From: Actinobacillus vicugnae
GTDB taxonomy: Bacteria; Pseudomonadota; Gammaproteobacteria; Enterobacterales; Pasteurellaceae
Direction of reading: 5' to 3'
Assembly (NCBI RefSeq): GCF_901687125.1
Contig: NZ_CABFJY010000007.1
Location: 1 to 63,056, forward strand
DNA length: 63,056 nt
The notes under the pieces are model-generated. The model was not told where the DNA came from. It made no database searches and saw only the letters and a list, made by a program, of their open reading frames with translations. A program made the translations under genes and the position numbers. This document shows, one piece after another, positions 1-9,775 of the stretch (its first letter is position 1; the number at the start of each line of letters is the position of its first letter).

Positions 1-569
1 AACGCGGTAAAACGTCATATATTGCGCCGAATTTACTCAATCGTGATTTTAATGCGACGAAGCCGAATCAAAAATGGGTAACGGACGTCACCGAATTTCA
101 TCTTGGGCAAGCGAAGCTTTATTTTTCGGCGTTGATGGATTTGGCGAATCGCGAAATTATCGCTTATCAATTTGCCACACGTCCCAAATTCTCGATGGTA
201 AAAAAGATGTTGGAACAAGGGCTTAGCCAATTAAGTGTGACGGATTGCCCGATTATTCACAGCGACCAGGGCGTACTTTACGGCACGAGCGAATGGCGGC
301 AGATGCTGGAAGGCAAAGCGATACAGAGCATGAGCAGACGGGGGAACTGCTATGATAATGCGGTGATTGAAAGTTTCTTTGGCATTTTGAAATCAGAGTG
401 TTTTTACAACCGCAACTATACGTCGATAGCGGAACTACAGGCTGAGTTGGAAGAATATGTGATGTATTACAACCAAAAGCGTATTAAAATGGATTTAAAA
501 GGATTGAGCCCTGCACAATACAGAGCTCAATATTTATAGTGTACTAACCTGTCCAACTTTTGGGGGGCA
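1..569 (+). mobile_element. IS3-family insertion sequence, 3' part (window edge)
   Basis: This is the right-hand part of an insertion sequence that begins outside the window. It contains the end of the transposase gene and, 11 bases after the stop codon, a likely terminal inverted repeat (551-569, GTCCAACTTTTGGGGGGCA). Ends with a run of C/G next to a TTGG core are common in the IS150 group of IS3. The left end and target duplication cannot be seen. Family assignment is solid from the DDE domain; the exact end is a guess. Confidence 0.75.
3..539 (+). CDS. IS3-family transposase OrfB (partial, 5' end missing)
   Basis: The reading frame is open from the first bases of the window, so this is the C-terminal part of an OrfB-type transposase with an rve integrase core, which moves the element by cut-and-circle transposition. 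The catalytic triad is visible: Asp in WVTDVTEF, Asp in IIHSDQG and Glu in AVIESFFGILKSE. The tail YYNQKRIKMDLKGLSPAQYR is typical of the IS150 subgroup. No frameshift or stop interrupts the visible part. An internal ATG at 132 is not the real start, because conserved sequence precedes it. Confidence 0.85.
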   Translation, partial: RGKTSYIAPNLLNRDFNATKPNQKWVTDVTEFHLGQAKLYFSALMDLANREIIAYQFATRPKFSMVKKMLEQGLSQLSVTDCPIIHSDQGVLYGTSEWRQMLEGKAIQSMSRRGNCYDNAVIESFFGILKSECFYNRNYTSIAELQAELEEYVMYYNQKRIKMDLKGLSPAQYRAQYL

Positions 570-682
570 GATCAAAAAGCGGTCGATTTTGGTTAATCTT
601 TTGCAAAAGTTTGGGCAAATTTGACCGCTTGTAAAAAGAAAGGCAGGGAATTCCTACCTTTCATATTAACTTAACATCTAGA

Positions 683-1876
683 TTATTCTGCTTCTTCTAA
701 AAGAATCCAACCGCTATCTAACCAATCGCAAATTGTATCTAGTAATAGTTCCAACTCTTCTTGGCTTTTCACTTTTGAAGCGAGTTTATTCCATGAAATC
801 GTATCTCCGTTGGCGATACGAATCAATAAATTTTGTTCCGCTTCATTTAATTCATCGATCCATTCACCGTTTACATAAATGCGCTGTGGATTTTCGGTGT
901 AAAGCATTTTGGCATTCGCATCTTGCTGAATCCATCCTCCTTCTTCCAAGATACCTTGAACTTCGTCTGGGTAATATTCGTTATTTGTTTGCAATAAGTC
1001 ATAACGGCGTGAACTTACCGCACTCGCAACGCTATGGGTAAAGATTTCATCAAATTGATCCGAATTTTGTAGCAAATCAATTAATTGATGTTTAAGCACC
1101 TTCACCATTTTTGGGTCAAGTAGCGCATTGGGCTGTTCATGCGGTGCAAGACGGAATGGAATATTAAATTCAGAGCCAGCAATCATTTCTGAGTGATGTT
1201 CTAAAGTTTTGCAGAAATTTTCGAGCAGATCTGCTGCATTTGGATAGCGTAAACCAAATGAGAAAGTTAGCCCATCGGTTTCTGAAACACCGTAGTGCGC
1301 CATACGAGAAGGCACATATAGCACATCACCTGGGTTCATAAATTCATCCAACACTAATTCACCCATATCATCGAAAATGCGGATCGGCTGGTTTGGTTTA
1401 AATTCGGTTGAAGGATCGCACCATTTACCAAGTTGCCAGCGGCGTTGACCATAGCCTTGCACAAGGAAGACATCATATTCATCATAATGTTTACCGACAG
1501 TGCCTCCTTTTGGGGAGCAAGATACCATAATGTCGTCGCGTTGCCATTGTGGTAAGAAACTAAACGCTTGCCATAATACACCGAGTTCTGGCGACCATTG
1601 TTCTAGGTTTTGTACCATAACAGAGAATTGAGCAGGTAGATTTTGCAAGTCTGCTTCGCTAAATGGACTTGTTTTTACCGACCATTGCTCGTTTTCACAT
1701 TTGATTAAGCGAGCAGTGATTTCCTCTTCTAGCGCTAGCTCCATAATATCTTCTGGCTCAAATAAACCAACAATCTGTGGCAGGCCATTGCGGATTAGAA
1801 GCGGTCGTTTTTGCCAATAATCTCGCAAAAAGGTTTCTGGGGTAATGTTTTCAGGTAAGCAGAATGGAATGTTCAT
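683..1876 (-). CDS. roxA: 50S ribosomal protein L16 arginine 3-hydroxylase (JmjC cupin)
   Basis: This is a 2-oxoglutarate/Fe(II) oxygenase of the RoxA/YcfD family, which hydroxylates an arginine of ribosomal protein L16. The 397-residue protein starts with the family-typical MNIPFCLPENITPETFLRDY and continues with WQKRPLLIRNGL. The cupin iron site is visible as H-x-D in GGTVGKHYDEYDVF with the distal His in SRMAHYGVSE. The C-terminal winged-helix part, used in dimerisation and substrate contact, is present. Length is a little above the E. coli protein (about 373). It stands alone, reading toward the insertion sequence, with an AGGAG-type site upstream. Confidence 0.9.
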   Translation of the reverse strand: MNIPFCLPENITPETFLRDYWQKRPLLIRNGLPQIVGLFEPEDIMELALEEEITARLIKCENEQWSVKTSPFSEADLQNLPAQFSVMVQNLEQWSPELGVLWQAFSFLPQWQRDDIMVSCSPKGGTVGKHYDEYDVFLVQGYGQRRWQLGKWCDPSTEFKPNQPIRIFDDMGELVLDEFMNPGDVLYVPSRMAHYGVSETDGLTFSFGLRYPNAADLLENFCKTLEHHSEMIAGSEFNIPFRLAPHEQPNALLDPKMVKVLKHQLIDLLQNSDQFDEIFTHSVASAVSSRRYDLLQTNNEYYPDEVQGILEEGGWIQQDANAKMLYTENPQRIYVNGEWIDELNEAEQNLLIRIANGDTISWNKLASKVKSQEELELLLDTICDWLDSGWILLEEAE

Positions 1877-1981
1877 AGATGCTCCTCATGTATTTTCTCT
1901 TTGATTAAAACTATTCTACCTGATAAATGCTTGAATTTCTTGCCCTATATCAGCTAAATGCTCGTTAAAATGTATTGCTTT

Positions 1982-1997
1982 TGTGATGTAGATCACA
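1982..1997. promoter_or_regulatory. CRP-cAMP binding site
   Basis: TGTGA-N6-TCACA with exact half-sites, in the gap between divergent roxA and the ABC operon. It lies about 100 bp upstream of the first ORF of the operon. A -10-like TATACT at 2042-2047 would put the site near -64, a typical class I activator distance. This suggests catabolite-linked control of the import operon. Confidence 0.75.
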
Positions 1998-2015
1998 CAA
2001 TTATGTAAATTCAAT

Positions 2016-2030
2016 TAATAATTATTCGTA
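2016..2030. promoter_or_regulatory. Possible Fur box
   Basis: TAATAATTATTCGTA matches the 7-1-7 Fur consensus at about 10 of 14 informative positions. It lies between the CRP site and the -10 region of the ABC import operon. Because the surrounding DNA is AT-rich the match is only suggestive, but Fur control would fit a metal or siderophore importer. Confidence 0.35.
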
Positions 2031-2095
2031 TTTATTAAAAGTATACTAAAATAAATATTATTAATTTTGATTGATTGCATTTTTGAGGAAAGTTT

Positions 2096-3211
2096 ATGTT
2101 ACAAAAAACAAAATTAACTGCAGCTGCACTTGCAACATTATTTGCTTTTTCTGGATTAGCAAATGCTAAGCCAACGGAAATTACTGATGTGTTAGATCGT
2201 AAAGTAACGGTGGAATTACCCGCTAAACGAGTAGTATTAGCCTTTAATTATCAAGATTATATGGCGATTGGCGGTGATAAAGCGCTTGATAATGTAGTGG
2301 GCTTTTCGAAAGCCGTTTGGTCTGATTGGGCGCCAGCGAGTTGGGTTGAGTTTAGTAAAGTTGTGCCAAAACTTAATCAGTTAGAAGATATTGGTGAAGT
2401 TGAAGTAGGCACTTTTTCGGTTGAGAAAATTTTAGCACTGAAACCTGATTTTGTATTAATGGCAGACTGGCAATTTAAAGCATTGGATTCAGATTTAGAG
2501 CCACTAGAAACAGCAGGCATTCCTGTGGTAGTGGTGGATTATTTAGCTCAAACGGTGGATAAACACGTTAAATCAACCGAGATCATTGGTCAATTAACAG
2601 GGCAACAAGCGAAAGCGAAGCAGTTGAATGATGAATACAAAGCGGTGGTGAAAGATATTCAAGATCGTGTGGCAGCAGCCAATTTACCAAAGCCGAAAGT
2701 GTATGTGGAGTTTGGCAATAAGGGGCCAGCAGAGCATAGTTTTACCTTTGGTAAGAGTATGTGGGGGGCGATGCTTGATTTAGTCGGTGCAGAAAATATT
2801 GCCAAAAATGCAGTGGAATTTTATAGCCCGATCAATCCTGAATTAGTGGTTGCAGCGAAACCCGATGTGGTGATTATTTCAGGGCGAGAAACCGAACTGA
2901 ATAAAAATCCTGATGCAATGGTGGCGGGTTTTAATATTGATAAAGCGGAAGCACAAAAACGCCTTGCTGGGTTTGCTAAACGGGCGGGCTGGTCTGAATT
3001 ACCTGCAATTAAAAATCAACGCTTATATGGCGTGTATCATGCTAACTCTCGCACCCTCTCGGATAGTGCTTCAATTCAATTTGTGGCAAAAGCGGTGTAT
3101 CCAGAGTTATTCAAAGATTTAGATCCAACTAAAACTTATCAAGAATTCTATCGTAAAAACTTACCTCTCGTACCGCAGGGTACGTTTTATCTCTACCCAG
3201 AGAGTAAATAG
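2096..3211 (+). CDS. ABC transporter periplasmic binding protein (FecB/BtuF type), copy 1
   Basis: This is a periplasmic substrate-binding protein of the class III (helical backbone, FecB/TroA) fold. A signal peptide is clear (KK near the start, hydrophobic core, cleavage after GLANA). The start of the mature part, TEITDVLDRKVTVELPAKRVVL, is the usual beginning of iron-siderophore and related binding proteins. At 371 residues it is longer than typical FepB/FhuD. It is the first gene of an operon and is followed two bases later by the permease. A paralogue ends the same operon. The substrate is unknown: iron chelate, free metal or an oxyanion (MolA-like) are all possible. Confidence 0.85.
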   Translation: MLQKTKLTAAALATLFAFSGLANAKPTEITDVLDRKVTVELPAKRVVLAFNYQDYMAIGGDKALDNVVGFSKAVWSDWAPASWVEFSKVVPKLNQLEDIGEVEVGTFSVEKILALKPDFVLMADWQFKALDSDLEPLETAGIPVVVVDYLAQTVDKHVKSTEIIGQLTGQQAKAKQLNDEYKAVVKDIQDRVAAANLPKPKVYVEFGNKGPAEHSFTFGKSMWGAMLDLVGAENIAKNAVEFYSPINPELVVAAKPDVVIISGRETELNKNPDAMVAGFNIDKAEAQKRLAGFAKRAGWSELPAIKNQRLYGVYHANSRTLSDSASIQFVAKAVYPELFKDLDPTKTYQEFYRKNLPLVPQGTFYLYPESK

Positions 3212-3213
3212 CT

Positions 3214-4251
3214 ATGAATCAAGTAACGATTGAAAACATCGTTCAAAACCAACGTAAGCTGGAACGCAAGCGTTGGTTTGTTGTGTTAACTTTTCTGGTG
3301 ATTAGTGCTGTGGGGGTGGTATTTGATATTGTCACAGGTCCGTCAATGCTACCGTTGGACGAAGTAGTTAAAGCACTGTTGCGCTTTGATGACGTAGAAA
3401 CCACAACCAGCGTGATTGTGTATGACTTGCGTTTACCTATGGCGTTAATGGCATTGGTGGTGGGAGCAGCACTCGGCGTTGGCGGGGCAGAAATTCAAAC
3501 CTTACTGAATAACCCAATGGCAAGCCCTTATACCTTAGGTTTAGCCGCCGCAGCGGGGCTTGGTGCTTCAACCGTTATTGCATTTGGTGGCTTTGGTTTA
3601 CCTTCCGCTTTTGCTGTGCCATTTGGTGCATTTGTAATGACCATGCTCGCTTCTGGGGTTTTATTTTTATTTGCTTCAATGCGGCGTTTTAGTTCGGCAA
3701 TGTTGGTGTTAGTTGGAATTGCATTACTGTTTTTATTTCAATCTTTGTTATCACTCATTCAATTTATTGCCTCCCCTGAAATTTCGCAGCAAATTCTATT
3801 TTGGCTGTTTGGTAGCTTAACCAAAGCAACTTGGCAAAATTTGCTGATTGCTACTGTTGTAACAGCGGTTTGTGTTACGTTACTTGCAAAAGATTTGTGG
3901 AAATTGACCGCTTTACGTTTGGGCGAAGCACGGGCGCTTAGCTTAGGAATCAATTTACAATCGCTACGTTTAAAAACATTGGTGATTGTGGCGATTATGA
4001 CTGCAACAGCCATTAGTTTTGTTGGCATTATTGGTTTTATTGGTTTGGTTGCACCACACGTTGCACGTATGTTATTAGGCGAGGATCAACGCTTTTTCCT
4101 ACCTGGAGCAATGCTAATTGGAGCAGCGTTTTTGTCGGTCGCCTCGGTATTATCTAAAGTGATTGTGCCTGGTGCACTGTTCCCTGTCGGGATTATCACT
4201 TCATTTGTTGGGGTGCCTTTCTTTTTCTGGATCGTGCTAACCAAGAAATAA
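3214..4251 (+). CDS. ABC transporter permease, FecCD/BtuC family
   Basis: This inner-membrane permease of the FecCD family would form the homodimeric channel of a type II importer. It has multiple hydrophobic segments, the family motif region LRLPMALMALVVGAALGVGGAEIQ in TM2, and the cytoplasmic coupling-helix region around LRLGEARALSLGINL. The C-terminal GIIGFIGLVAPHVARMLLG motif is diagnostic. At 345 residues it has normal length. It sits between the binding protein (2-base gap) and the ATPase (15-base gap). Confidence 0.92.
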   Translation: MNQVTIENIVQNQRKLERKRWFVVLTFLVISAVGVVFDIVTGPSMLPLDEVVKALLRFDDVETTTSVIVYDLRLPMALMALVVGAALGVGGAEIQTLLNNPMASPYTLGLAAAAGLGASTVIAFGGFGLPSAFAVPFGAFVMTMLASGVLFLFASMRRFSSAMLVLVGIALLFLFQSLLSLIQFIASPEISQQILFWLFGSLTKATWQNLLIATVVTAVCVTLLAKDLWKLTALRLGEARALSLGINLQSLRLKTLVIVAIMTATAISFVGIIGFIGLVAPHVARMLLGEDQRFFLPGAMLIGAAFLSVASVLSKVIVPGALFPVGIITSFVGVPFFFWIVLTKK

Positions 4252-4266
4252 AAAGCGGTAGAATTT

Positions 4267-5040
4267 ATGTTAAAACTTACAAATTTGCATATTCAACGAG
4301 GATCGCGAGTGATTGCTGACCAGTTAAATTTATCGCTTGAAAAAGGCAAAATTTATACGGTGTTAGGCCCAAATGGCGTGGGGAAATCTTCGTTATTAAA
4401 AACGATTTTTGGTGAAATTAATGGGGTTGGGAACATTTCTTATGCTGATCAAAGCTTAACTAAACGCATGCTTTCGGCATGGCGTAAACGAATTGGGTAT
4501 ATGCCACAAGATACTCAAGTGGATGCCTCGCTTACCGCTTTAGAAGTAATTTTACTCGGCAGAGTGGAAGAACTAAGTATGCATGTTAGTGATGAATTAC
4601 TGACAGAAGTTGCCTCGATTATGCAACAGCTTGGTATAGCCCACCTTGCGCATCAAGATGTGATGCAGCTAAGTGGCGGACAAAGGCAAATGGTAATGTT
4701 CGCTCAAGTGTTAGTGCGTCAGCCAGAAATTTTATTGTTAGACGAACCCGTCAGTGCTTTGGATATGCACCACCAAATCAATTTATTGGAACAGGTGTGT
4801 CAATATACGCAACAACATAATTTGATTACGTTGATGGTATTGCACGATCTGAGTCTTGCAGCGCAATTTTCGGATCGCTTGATTTTATTGGGTAATGGTA
4901 AATTGCAAGCTTTTGGCGAAGTAAAACAGGTGTTACAAGCTGATCTTATCCGTCAGCTGTATAACGTTGAAATTGAAATTTTATACGATAGCACTGGGCA
5001 ACCAGTCATTCGCCCGTTGCGTCGTTCTCATAAGGAGTAA
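4267..5040 (+). CDS. ABC transporter ATPase, FecE/BtuD type
   Basis: This is the nucleotide-binding subunit of the importer. Walker A is GPNGVGKSS, the signature is LSGGQRQMV, Walker B is ILLLDEPVSALD, followed by the H-loop His in VLHDLSL. Its 257 residues match FecE/FhuC-type ATPases. The gene ends four bases before the cupredoxin gene, consistent with co-translation. The substrate cannot be inferred from the ATPase. Confidence 0.93.
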   Translation: MLKLTNLHIQRGSRVIADQLNLSLEKGKIYTVLGPNGVGKSSLLKTIFGEINGVGNISYADQSLTKRMLSAWRKRIGYMPQDTQVDASLTALEVILLGRVEELSMHVSDELLTEVASIMQQLGIAHLAHQDVMQLSGGQRQMVMFAQVLVRQPEILLLDEPVSALDMHHQINLLEQVCQYTQQHNLITLMVLHDLSLAAQFSDRLILLGNGKLQAFGEVKQVLQADLIRQLYNVEIEILYDSTGQPVIRPLRRSHKE

Positions 5041-5043
5041 TCA

Positions 5044-5475
5044 ATGAAAAAATTATTATTTAGTACATTGCTAATATTCTCAGGCGGGCTGTTTGCTGCC
5101 GAGTATGAAGTGAAAATGTTAGATAACGGTAAAGACGGCGGTATGGTGTTTGAACCTGGCTTTTTAAAAGCGGAAGTCGGTGACACGGTGACTTTTGTAC
5201 CGACACATAAAGGGCATTGGGTGCAAAGTAAAGTGGTGCCAGAAGGAGCTGAGAAATTTCTCTCCAAAGAGGATGAAAAATTTAGCCTTACTTTAACTCA
5301 TGAGGGCGTTTACGTTTATGTGTGCCCACCACATCGAATGATGAATATGAGTGGTATTATTCAAGTTGGTCAGCCAACTAATTTAGACAATGCAACCAAA
5401 GAAGTAGAAAAAATTGAGAAACGCACCACTGAACATAAAGGGCGCTTATTTGAATATCTAGATCAAGTGAAATAA
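5044..5475 (+). CDS. Exported cupredoxin (pseudoazurin-like)
   Basis: This 143-residue secreted blue-copper protein has a signal peptide (MKKLLFSTLLIFSGGLFAA). The copper site can be read: His in PTHKGHW, then the C-terminal loop CPPHRMMNMSG supplying Cys, His and Met. Pseudoazurins carry electrons in the periplasm, usually to respiratory enzymes. Here the gene lies inside a metal-type ABC import operon, four bases after the ATPase and eight before a second binding protein. A charged tail of about 30 residues (KEVEKIEKRTTEHKGR) follows the cupredoxin fold. A role in periplasmic copper or iron redox handling during uptake is inference. Confidence 0.85.
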   Translation: MKKLLFSTLLIFSGGLFAAEYEVKMLDNGKDGGMVFEPGFLKAEVGDTVTFVPTHKGHWVQSKVVPEGAEKFLSKEDEKFSLTLTHEGVYVYVCPPHRMMNMSGIIQVGQPTNLDNATKEVEKIEKRTTEHKGRLFEYLDQVK

Positions 5476-5483
5476 GGGTAAAA

Positions 5484-6590
5484 ATGAAAAAGCAGTATTT
5501 TAAACACCTTATTGCAAGCTTGTTACTTTTGGCTGGCGTATCGGCACAAGCGGAAGTAACCGTGTTACAAGACGTATTGGATCGCCAAGTAAAAGTGAAT
5601 GTGCCAGCTAAGCGTATTGTGCTTGGCTTTTACTATCCTGATTATATTGCAGCAACAGGCGCTGAAAATTTCCAAAACGTGGTGGGCATTTCTCGCGAGT
5701 TTTGGGAAACATTTAACCCAGGAAGTTGGGCGCTATTTAGTCAAGTACTACCCAATTTAACGGAAATGGCAGACATTGGGAATATTAATACTGGTACTTT
5801 CTCATTAGAAAAAACCTTAGCGTTAAAGCCAGATGTATTAGTGTTAGCTGATTGGCAATATCAAACGATTGCAAGCGATATTCCTCGCATTGAACAGGCA
5901 GGTATTCCGATTGTGGTTGTGGATTTTAATGCGCAAACTGTTGAGAAGCATACCAAAAGTATTCAACTTTTTGGGAAGTTAGCTGGCACAGAAACACGGG
6001 CAAATAAAATTGCTGATGAGTATGAACAAGGCATTAAAGAGATTCAAAAACGTGTGGCGGCAAGCGGTCTAAAACCACCAAAAATTTACATTGAATTCGG
6101 TAATAAAGGCCCTGCGGAATACAGTTTTACTTTCGGTAAAAATATGTGGGGGGCGATTGCCGATACTGTCGGTGGAGATAATATTGCAGCACCATTTATT
6201 GAAAACTGGGGACCAATTAATCCTGAGCAATTCTTGACTTCAAATCCAGAAGTGGTGATTATCTCTGGCACTGAAATGGGCGCAGATAAAAATGCTGAAA
6301 TTATGGCAATGGGGATCAATATCAGTGAAATGGATGCCCAAAAACGCCTTGCAGGATTTACGCAACGTGCAGGGTGGTTGAATGTACAAGCGGTGAAAAA
6401 GGGCAATGTTTACGGCATTTACCATACTGCTTCTCGTTCTATTACCGATTTAGCCAGTGCGCAATTTATGGCGAAAGCATTGTATCCTGCACAATTCAAA
6501 GATATTGATCCAGAAAAAACCTATCTTGATTTTCATCGTCAATATTTACCTGTTATTCCACAAGGTACATTTTTTATTAAGTTAAAATAG
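5484..6590 (+). CDS. ABC transporter periplasmic binding protein (FecB/BtuF type), copy 2
   Basis: This paralogue of the first gene of the operon has 368 residues, a signal peptide ending near VSAQA, and a mature start VTVLQDVLDRQVKVNVPAKRIVL that aligns end to end with copy 1. Shared stretches include YIEFGNKGPAEYSFTFGK against YVEFGNKGPAEHSFTFGK. The two have diverged enough to suggest different ligands or ligand forms served by one permease. It is the last gene of the operon and is followed by a palindrome at 6646-6669. Confidence 0.85.
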   Translation: MKKQYFKHLIASLLLLAGVSAQAEVTVLQDVLDRQVKVNVPAKRIVLGFYYPDYIAATGAENFQNVVGISREFWETFNPGSWALFSQVLPNLTEMADIGNINTGTFSLEKTLALKPDVLVLADWQYQTIASDIPRIEQAGIPIVVVDFNAQTVEKHTKSIQLFGKLAGTETRANKIADEYEQGIKEIQKRVAASGLKPPKIYIEFGNKGPAEYSFTFGKNMWGAIADTVGGDNIAAPFIENWGPINPEQFLTSNPEVVIISGTEMGADKNAEIMAMGINISEMDAQKRLAGFTQRAGWLNVQAVKKGNVYGIYHTASRSITDLASAQFMAKALYPAQFKDIDPEKTYLDFHRQYLPVIPQGTFFIKLK

Positions 6591-6645
6591 CTAAAGGCAG
6601 TGATGGTAGATTAGTCATTGCAAAAATTCAGCAAATTTAACCGCT

Positions 6646-6669
6646 TACGGACGCACTTTAGCGTCCGTA
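6646..6669. terminator. Hairpin between convergent operons
   Basis: TACGGACGC and GCGTCCGTA form a 9-bp stem with a short loop, between the ends of the ABC operon and the torD-side operon. No long T run follows on either side, so it may be a weak bidirectional terminator. Confidence 0.5.
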
Positions 6670-6674
6670 ATGCT

Positions 6675-7280
6675 TTAGGATTCACTGATTTTTTGTTGTA
6701 GCAGGTCGAGTAATAATTGGCTCAATACTTGGTAAAAGGTGGTAGTGCTTTTGATTTGGGCTAGCTTTTTAGCCCATTGTGGAAGCCAGCTCAGCAATTG
6801 CTGTTGAATAAATTGTTGCTGAATAGCGCAAGGTTGTTCCGTTTCAATTAATTTGATCAATACTTCCAAATAAACACAGAGATGATCGCTAGGCTCTTTC
6901 TGCAAGCGGTTGATTTTCAATTGAAATTTACTTAGCCATTGATCCATTTTTAACAAATTCTGCTCAAGATCTCGTTCATCTAAATAAGCTGAAGCGTAAG
7001 GCAATGCACTGAGTTTTCCTTCCAATAAAAAGCATTGCGCAAAATCGGCTGCCAGTTCTAATTGAGGTGTATCATAAGCGGTCAATTTTGCGATTTCATT
7101 TTGCAAATCCGCAACAGGTGCCTGAAAGCCCAGTTCCGTTAGTATGGCAAAAAATGGAGCAAATTGACCTGTTTGTAACGCTTGCAATTGAGGTGAAGTA
7201 AGCTCTTTTGCAAATGCGGAATGTAGCCAGCGATAACTAAATAGGCATTCTTCTTGGCTAAGCGGTACTGTTTTTTGCAT
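6675..7280 (-). CDS. torD: TorD-family molybdoenzyme chaperone
   Basis: This cytoplasmic chaperone would hold the apo-form of the S-/N-oxide reductase, protect its Tat signal and help cofactor insertion. The 201-residue all-helical protein shows family landmarks: FAQCFLLEGKLSALPYASAYLDE, corresponding to the DF..LFL...PPYESVY region, and the EPSDHL motif. It starts within the stop codon of the reductase gene (TAATG), so the two are translationally coupled. It is the last gene of the three-gene operon. Confidence 0.85.
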   Translation of the reverse strand: MQKTVPLSQEECLFSYRWLHSAFAKELTSPQLQALQTGQFAPFFAILTELGFQAPVADLQNEIAKLTAYDTPQLELAADFAQCFLLEGKLSALPYASAYLDERDLEQNLLKMDQWLSKFQLKINRLQKEPSDHLCVYLEVLIKLIETEQPCAIQQQFIQQQLLSWLPQWAKKLAQIKSTTTFYQVLSQLLLDLLQQKISES

Positions 7281-9766
7281 TAGCGAGTTACCTCCGTTGC
7301 ACCACTAAAACCATTCGGCGCAGGTGCATCGCCATGCCATTTTTCTACATTGACCAAGCAAGTACTCACGCAAGTCGCTTGCGATAAACTTGAAGCACCG
7401 ATATCCAGTGTAAGAGTGTTTGGGCAACCGTAAGTATCAATCGCACCCACGCTTTCATCCAGCGGAGAATACCAAGCCCCCTCTTGTAAGCGTACTACGC
7501 CCATTGGAAAATCCTCAGATAGCACTGCACCAACTAACACTTGCCCACGTTCGTTATACACTCGTACTAAATCACCGTCTTTAATACCTAATTTTTCCGC
7601 ATCTTGTGGATTCATATAAAACGGCTCTCGCCCTTGTACACTATAAGTTTCTCGTAGCGATTGGGCTTCGCATAATTGTGAATGTAAGCGCTTGTCTGGA
7701 TGCACTGATTGTAGCCAGAATGGATATTTATCTGATTTTGGCCCGCCGTGTGAGCGCTCCGCTTTTTCAAACCACATTGGGTGACCTTTACAGTCAGCAT
7801 AGCCGAAACTTGCAATTTTACGGCTGAAAATTTCGATAAAGCCAGAAGGTGTACCCAGTGCGTGTAATTCAGGATCTTCACGGAAATCAGCATGGCGCAC
7901 CCAAGGCTTGCCTTCAGGGAATAATACATAACCTTTTTGCCAAAATTCAGCAAACGATGGCATTTCAAACTTACCACGGTTTTGATTGCGACAATCTTTG
8001 TATAAACGCTCTAACCACGCCATTTCGTCCATACCTCGGCAATATTCTTTTTCTTTGCCGAAACGGCGACATAAATCTTTGAAAATTTCAAAATCAGGAC
8101 GAGATTCGTATAACGGCTCAACTAATTTTTGCATCGCTAAAATGCCTCGGTTACTGTACGAACCGTAGGCATCAATATCGTTACGTTCAAATGGCGTACA
8201 AGCTGGTAAAACAATATCTGAGAAACGGCAAGTAGCAGTCCAGCTATAATTGAGCGACACTACCGTTTCCAATTTTTGGAAGGCTCGTTTCATCTTATTT
8301 AAATCAGATTGGCGGCTCCATTGGTTACAGCCAGAGAAAATCGCCATTTTATACGGCGCATAGGTAATTTTTCTGCCATTGTAATCAATGGTTTCCCCTG
8401 CATGTAGTAACGAATCCGAAGTGCGAGCAACGGGAATCACATCGCTATAGCCTTGATAATCTTTATTGGTATATTTAGCGGTTTGCCCCTCATCTAAATT
8501 AGATGGGAAAGCACCTGGCATAGCTGCACCTGAGCTAGATACTCCAATTGAACTATAGTGGTGGGCATAACTGATACCACCACCCGCCAGCCCAATTTGT
8601 CCAAGCATCGCAGCCAGCACTGCGCCCATCCAATAAGGTTGTTCGCCGTGTTGTTGGCGTTGGATCGCCCAACCGAAAATCAACTGTGTCCGTTTGCCTG
8701 CAAGCATTCGAGCAAATTGACGAATTTCATCAGCGCTAATCCCACAAATGGCTGCCGCCCATTCTGGCGTTTTCTCGATTCGGTCTTCGGTTTTGCCGAG
8801 TAAGTAAGGGACAAATTGCTCAAAACCGAGCGTGTACATATCAATAAATGCTTTATCATATAAATTCTCACGATATAGCGTGTGAGCAATTGCCAACATA
8901 AATGGTACATCCGCTTGCGGATGAATATAAAGTTGTTTACAGCCAAGGAAGTTTTGCGTTTTACTTTTAACAGGATCAACACTAATCACATTGATTTTTT
9001 GTTCAGCTACTTTTTGTTTGAGTTGATCTAAATAAGTGTATGCTTCATGGGTTTCACAGTTCCAACCAACCTGTAAGTTTTTCACGGGATCGCTTGCCCA
9101 GAAAATTAAATTTTCGGTTTCCTTTAGGATTATTTCCCACGATGTGCCTTGTGAATAGACTTCAGTCGAACCCAATACATAAGGCAAAATAGTTTGTCCT
9201 GCACCTGTTGAGTAATCACTCACCGTACCAACACTCGATCCGTGCATCGCAATTGCACGGATCATATGATTACCACAACTGTGGAACTGACCAGAAGAGC
9301 GCCAACCAACATTGGCGGTATGCAAGGCCCAAGGTCCGTAATTTTGCTGAATACGTTCGAGTTCTTCATAGAACAGATCCAGCGCTTCATCCCAACTGAC
9401 ACGCACAAAACGGTTATCACCGCACTGATTTTTATTGCTATTGTGGCGCTGTTTTAGCCAGTCTAAGCGCACCATTGGATAACGAATACGAGCTTCACCG
9501 TACACCAAATCTTTGATGCCGTTAATCATTTCAGTGGGGTGCTTATCTAATTCAAACGGTTTAATTTCGGCAATTTTGCCATTTTTAATTTTGGCTCGAA
9601 CTGCACCCCATTGCGCACCTGTAATTTTCCAATCATTTTCGACCGCTTGTGAGGATGTTTCTGCGTTAGCGCATGGCACTAGGAAATTTGGCATCGTAAA
9701 TGAAGCTGCCATCAGCGACATATTTTTTAAGAATTGACGGCGTGAAGTTGAAAGTGATGATGACAT
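7280..9766 (-). CDS. torZ: Periplasmic molybdopterin S-/N-oxide reductase (TorA/TorZ/BisC family)
   Basis: This Mo-bis-MGD enzyme of the DMSO reductase family has 828 residues. The N-terminus carries a twin-arginine signal (SRRQFLKNM) ending near ANA, so the folded enzyme is exported. The Mo-ligating serine lies in the SDYSTGAGQ segment. The C-terminal molydopterin-binding domain is complete. The family reduces TMAO, biotin sulfoxide or methionine sulfoxide; the H. influenzae relative MtsZ acts on methionine sulfoxide. The substrate cannot be settled here. It lies between a monohaem cytochrome gene and torD, in an operon behind an FNR box. The symbol is a family label. Confidence 0.85.
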   Translation of the reverse strand: MSSSLSTSRRQFLKNMSLMAASFTMPNFLVPCANAETSSQAVENDWKITGAQWGAVRAKIKNGKIAEIKPFELDKHPTEMINGIKDLVYGEARIRYPMVRLDWLKQRHNSNKNQCGDNRFVRVSWDEALDLFYEELERIQQNYGPWALHTANVGWRSSGQFHSCGNHMIRAIAMHGSSVGTVSDYSTGAGQTILPYVLGSTEVYSQGTSWEIILKETENLIFWASDPVKNLQVGWNCETHEAYTYLDQLKQKVAEQKINVISVDPVKSKTQNFLGCKQLYIHPQADVPFMLAIAHTLYRENLYDKAFIDMYTLGFEQFVPYLLGKTEDRIEKTPEWAAAICGISADEIRQFARMLAGKRTQLIFGWAIQRQQHGEQPYWMGAVLAAMLGQIGLAGGGISYAHHYSSIGVSSSGAAMPGAFPSNLDEGQTAKYTNKDYQGYSDVIPVARTSDSLLHAGETIDYNGRKITYAPYKMAIFSGCNQWSRQSDLNKMKRAFQKLETVVSLNYSWTATCRFSDIVLPACTPFERNDIDAYGSYSNRGILAMQKLVEPLYESRPDFEIFKDLCRRFGKEKEYCRGMDEMAWLERLYKDCRNQNRGKFEMPSFAEFWQKGYVLFPEGKPWVRHADFREDPELHALGTPSGFIEIFSRKIASFGYADCKGHPMWFEKAERSHGGPKSDKYPFWLQSVHPDKRLHSQLCEAQSLRETYSVQGREPFYMNPQDAEKLGIKDGDLVRVYNERGQVLVGAVLSEDFPMGVVRLQEGAWYSPLDESVGAIDTYGCPNTLTLDIGASSLSQATCVSTCLVNVEKWHGDAPAPNGFSGATEVTR

Positions 9767-9775
9767 ACTAACTCC

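Noticed and set aside
7606..9737. Plus-strand frames of 60-80 codons opposite the reductase gene
   Set aside because: They are antisense shadows of a long well-supported gene, without ribosome sites.
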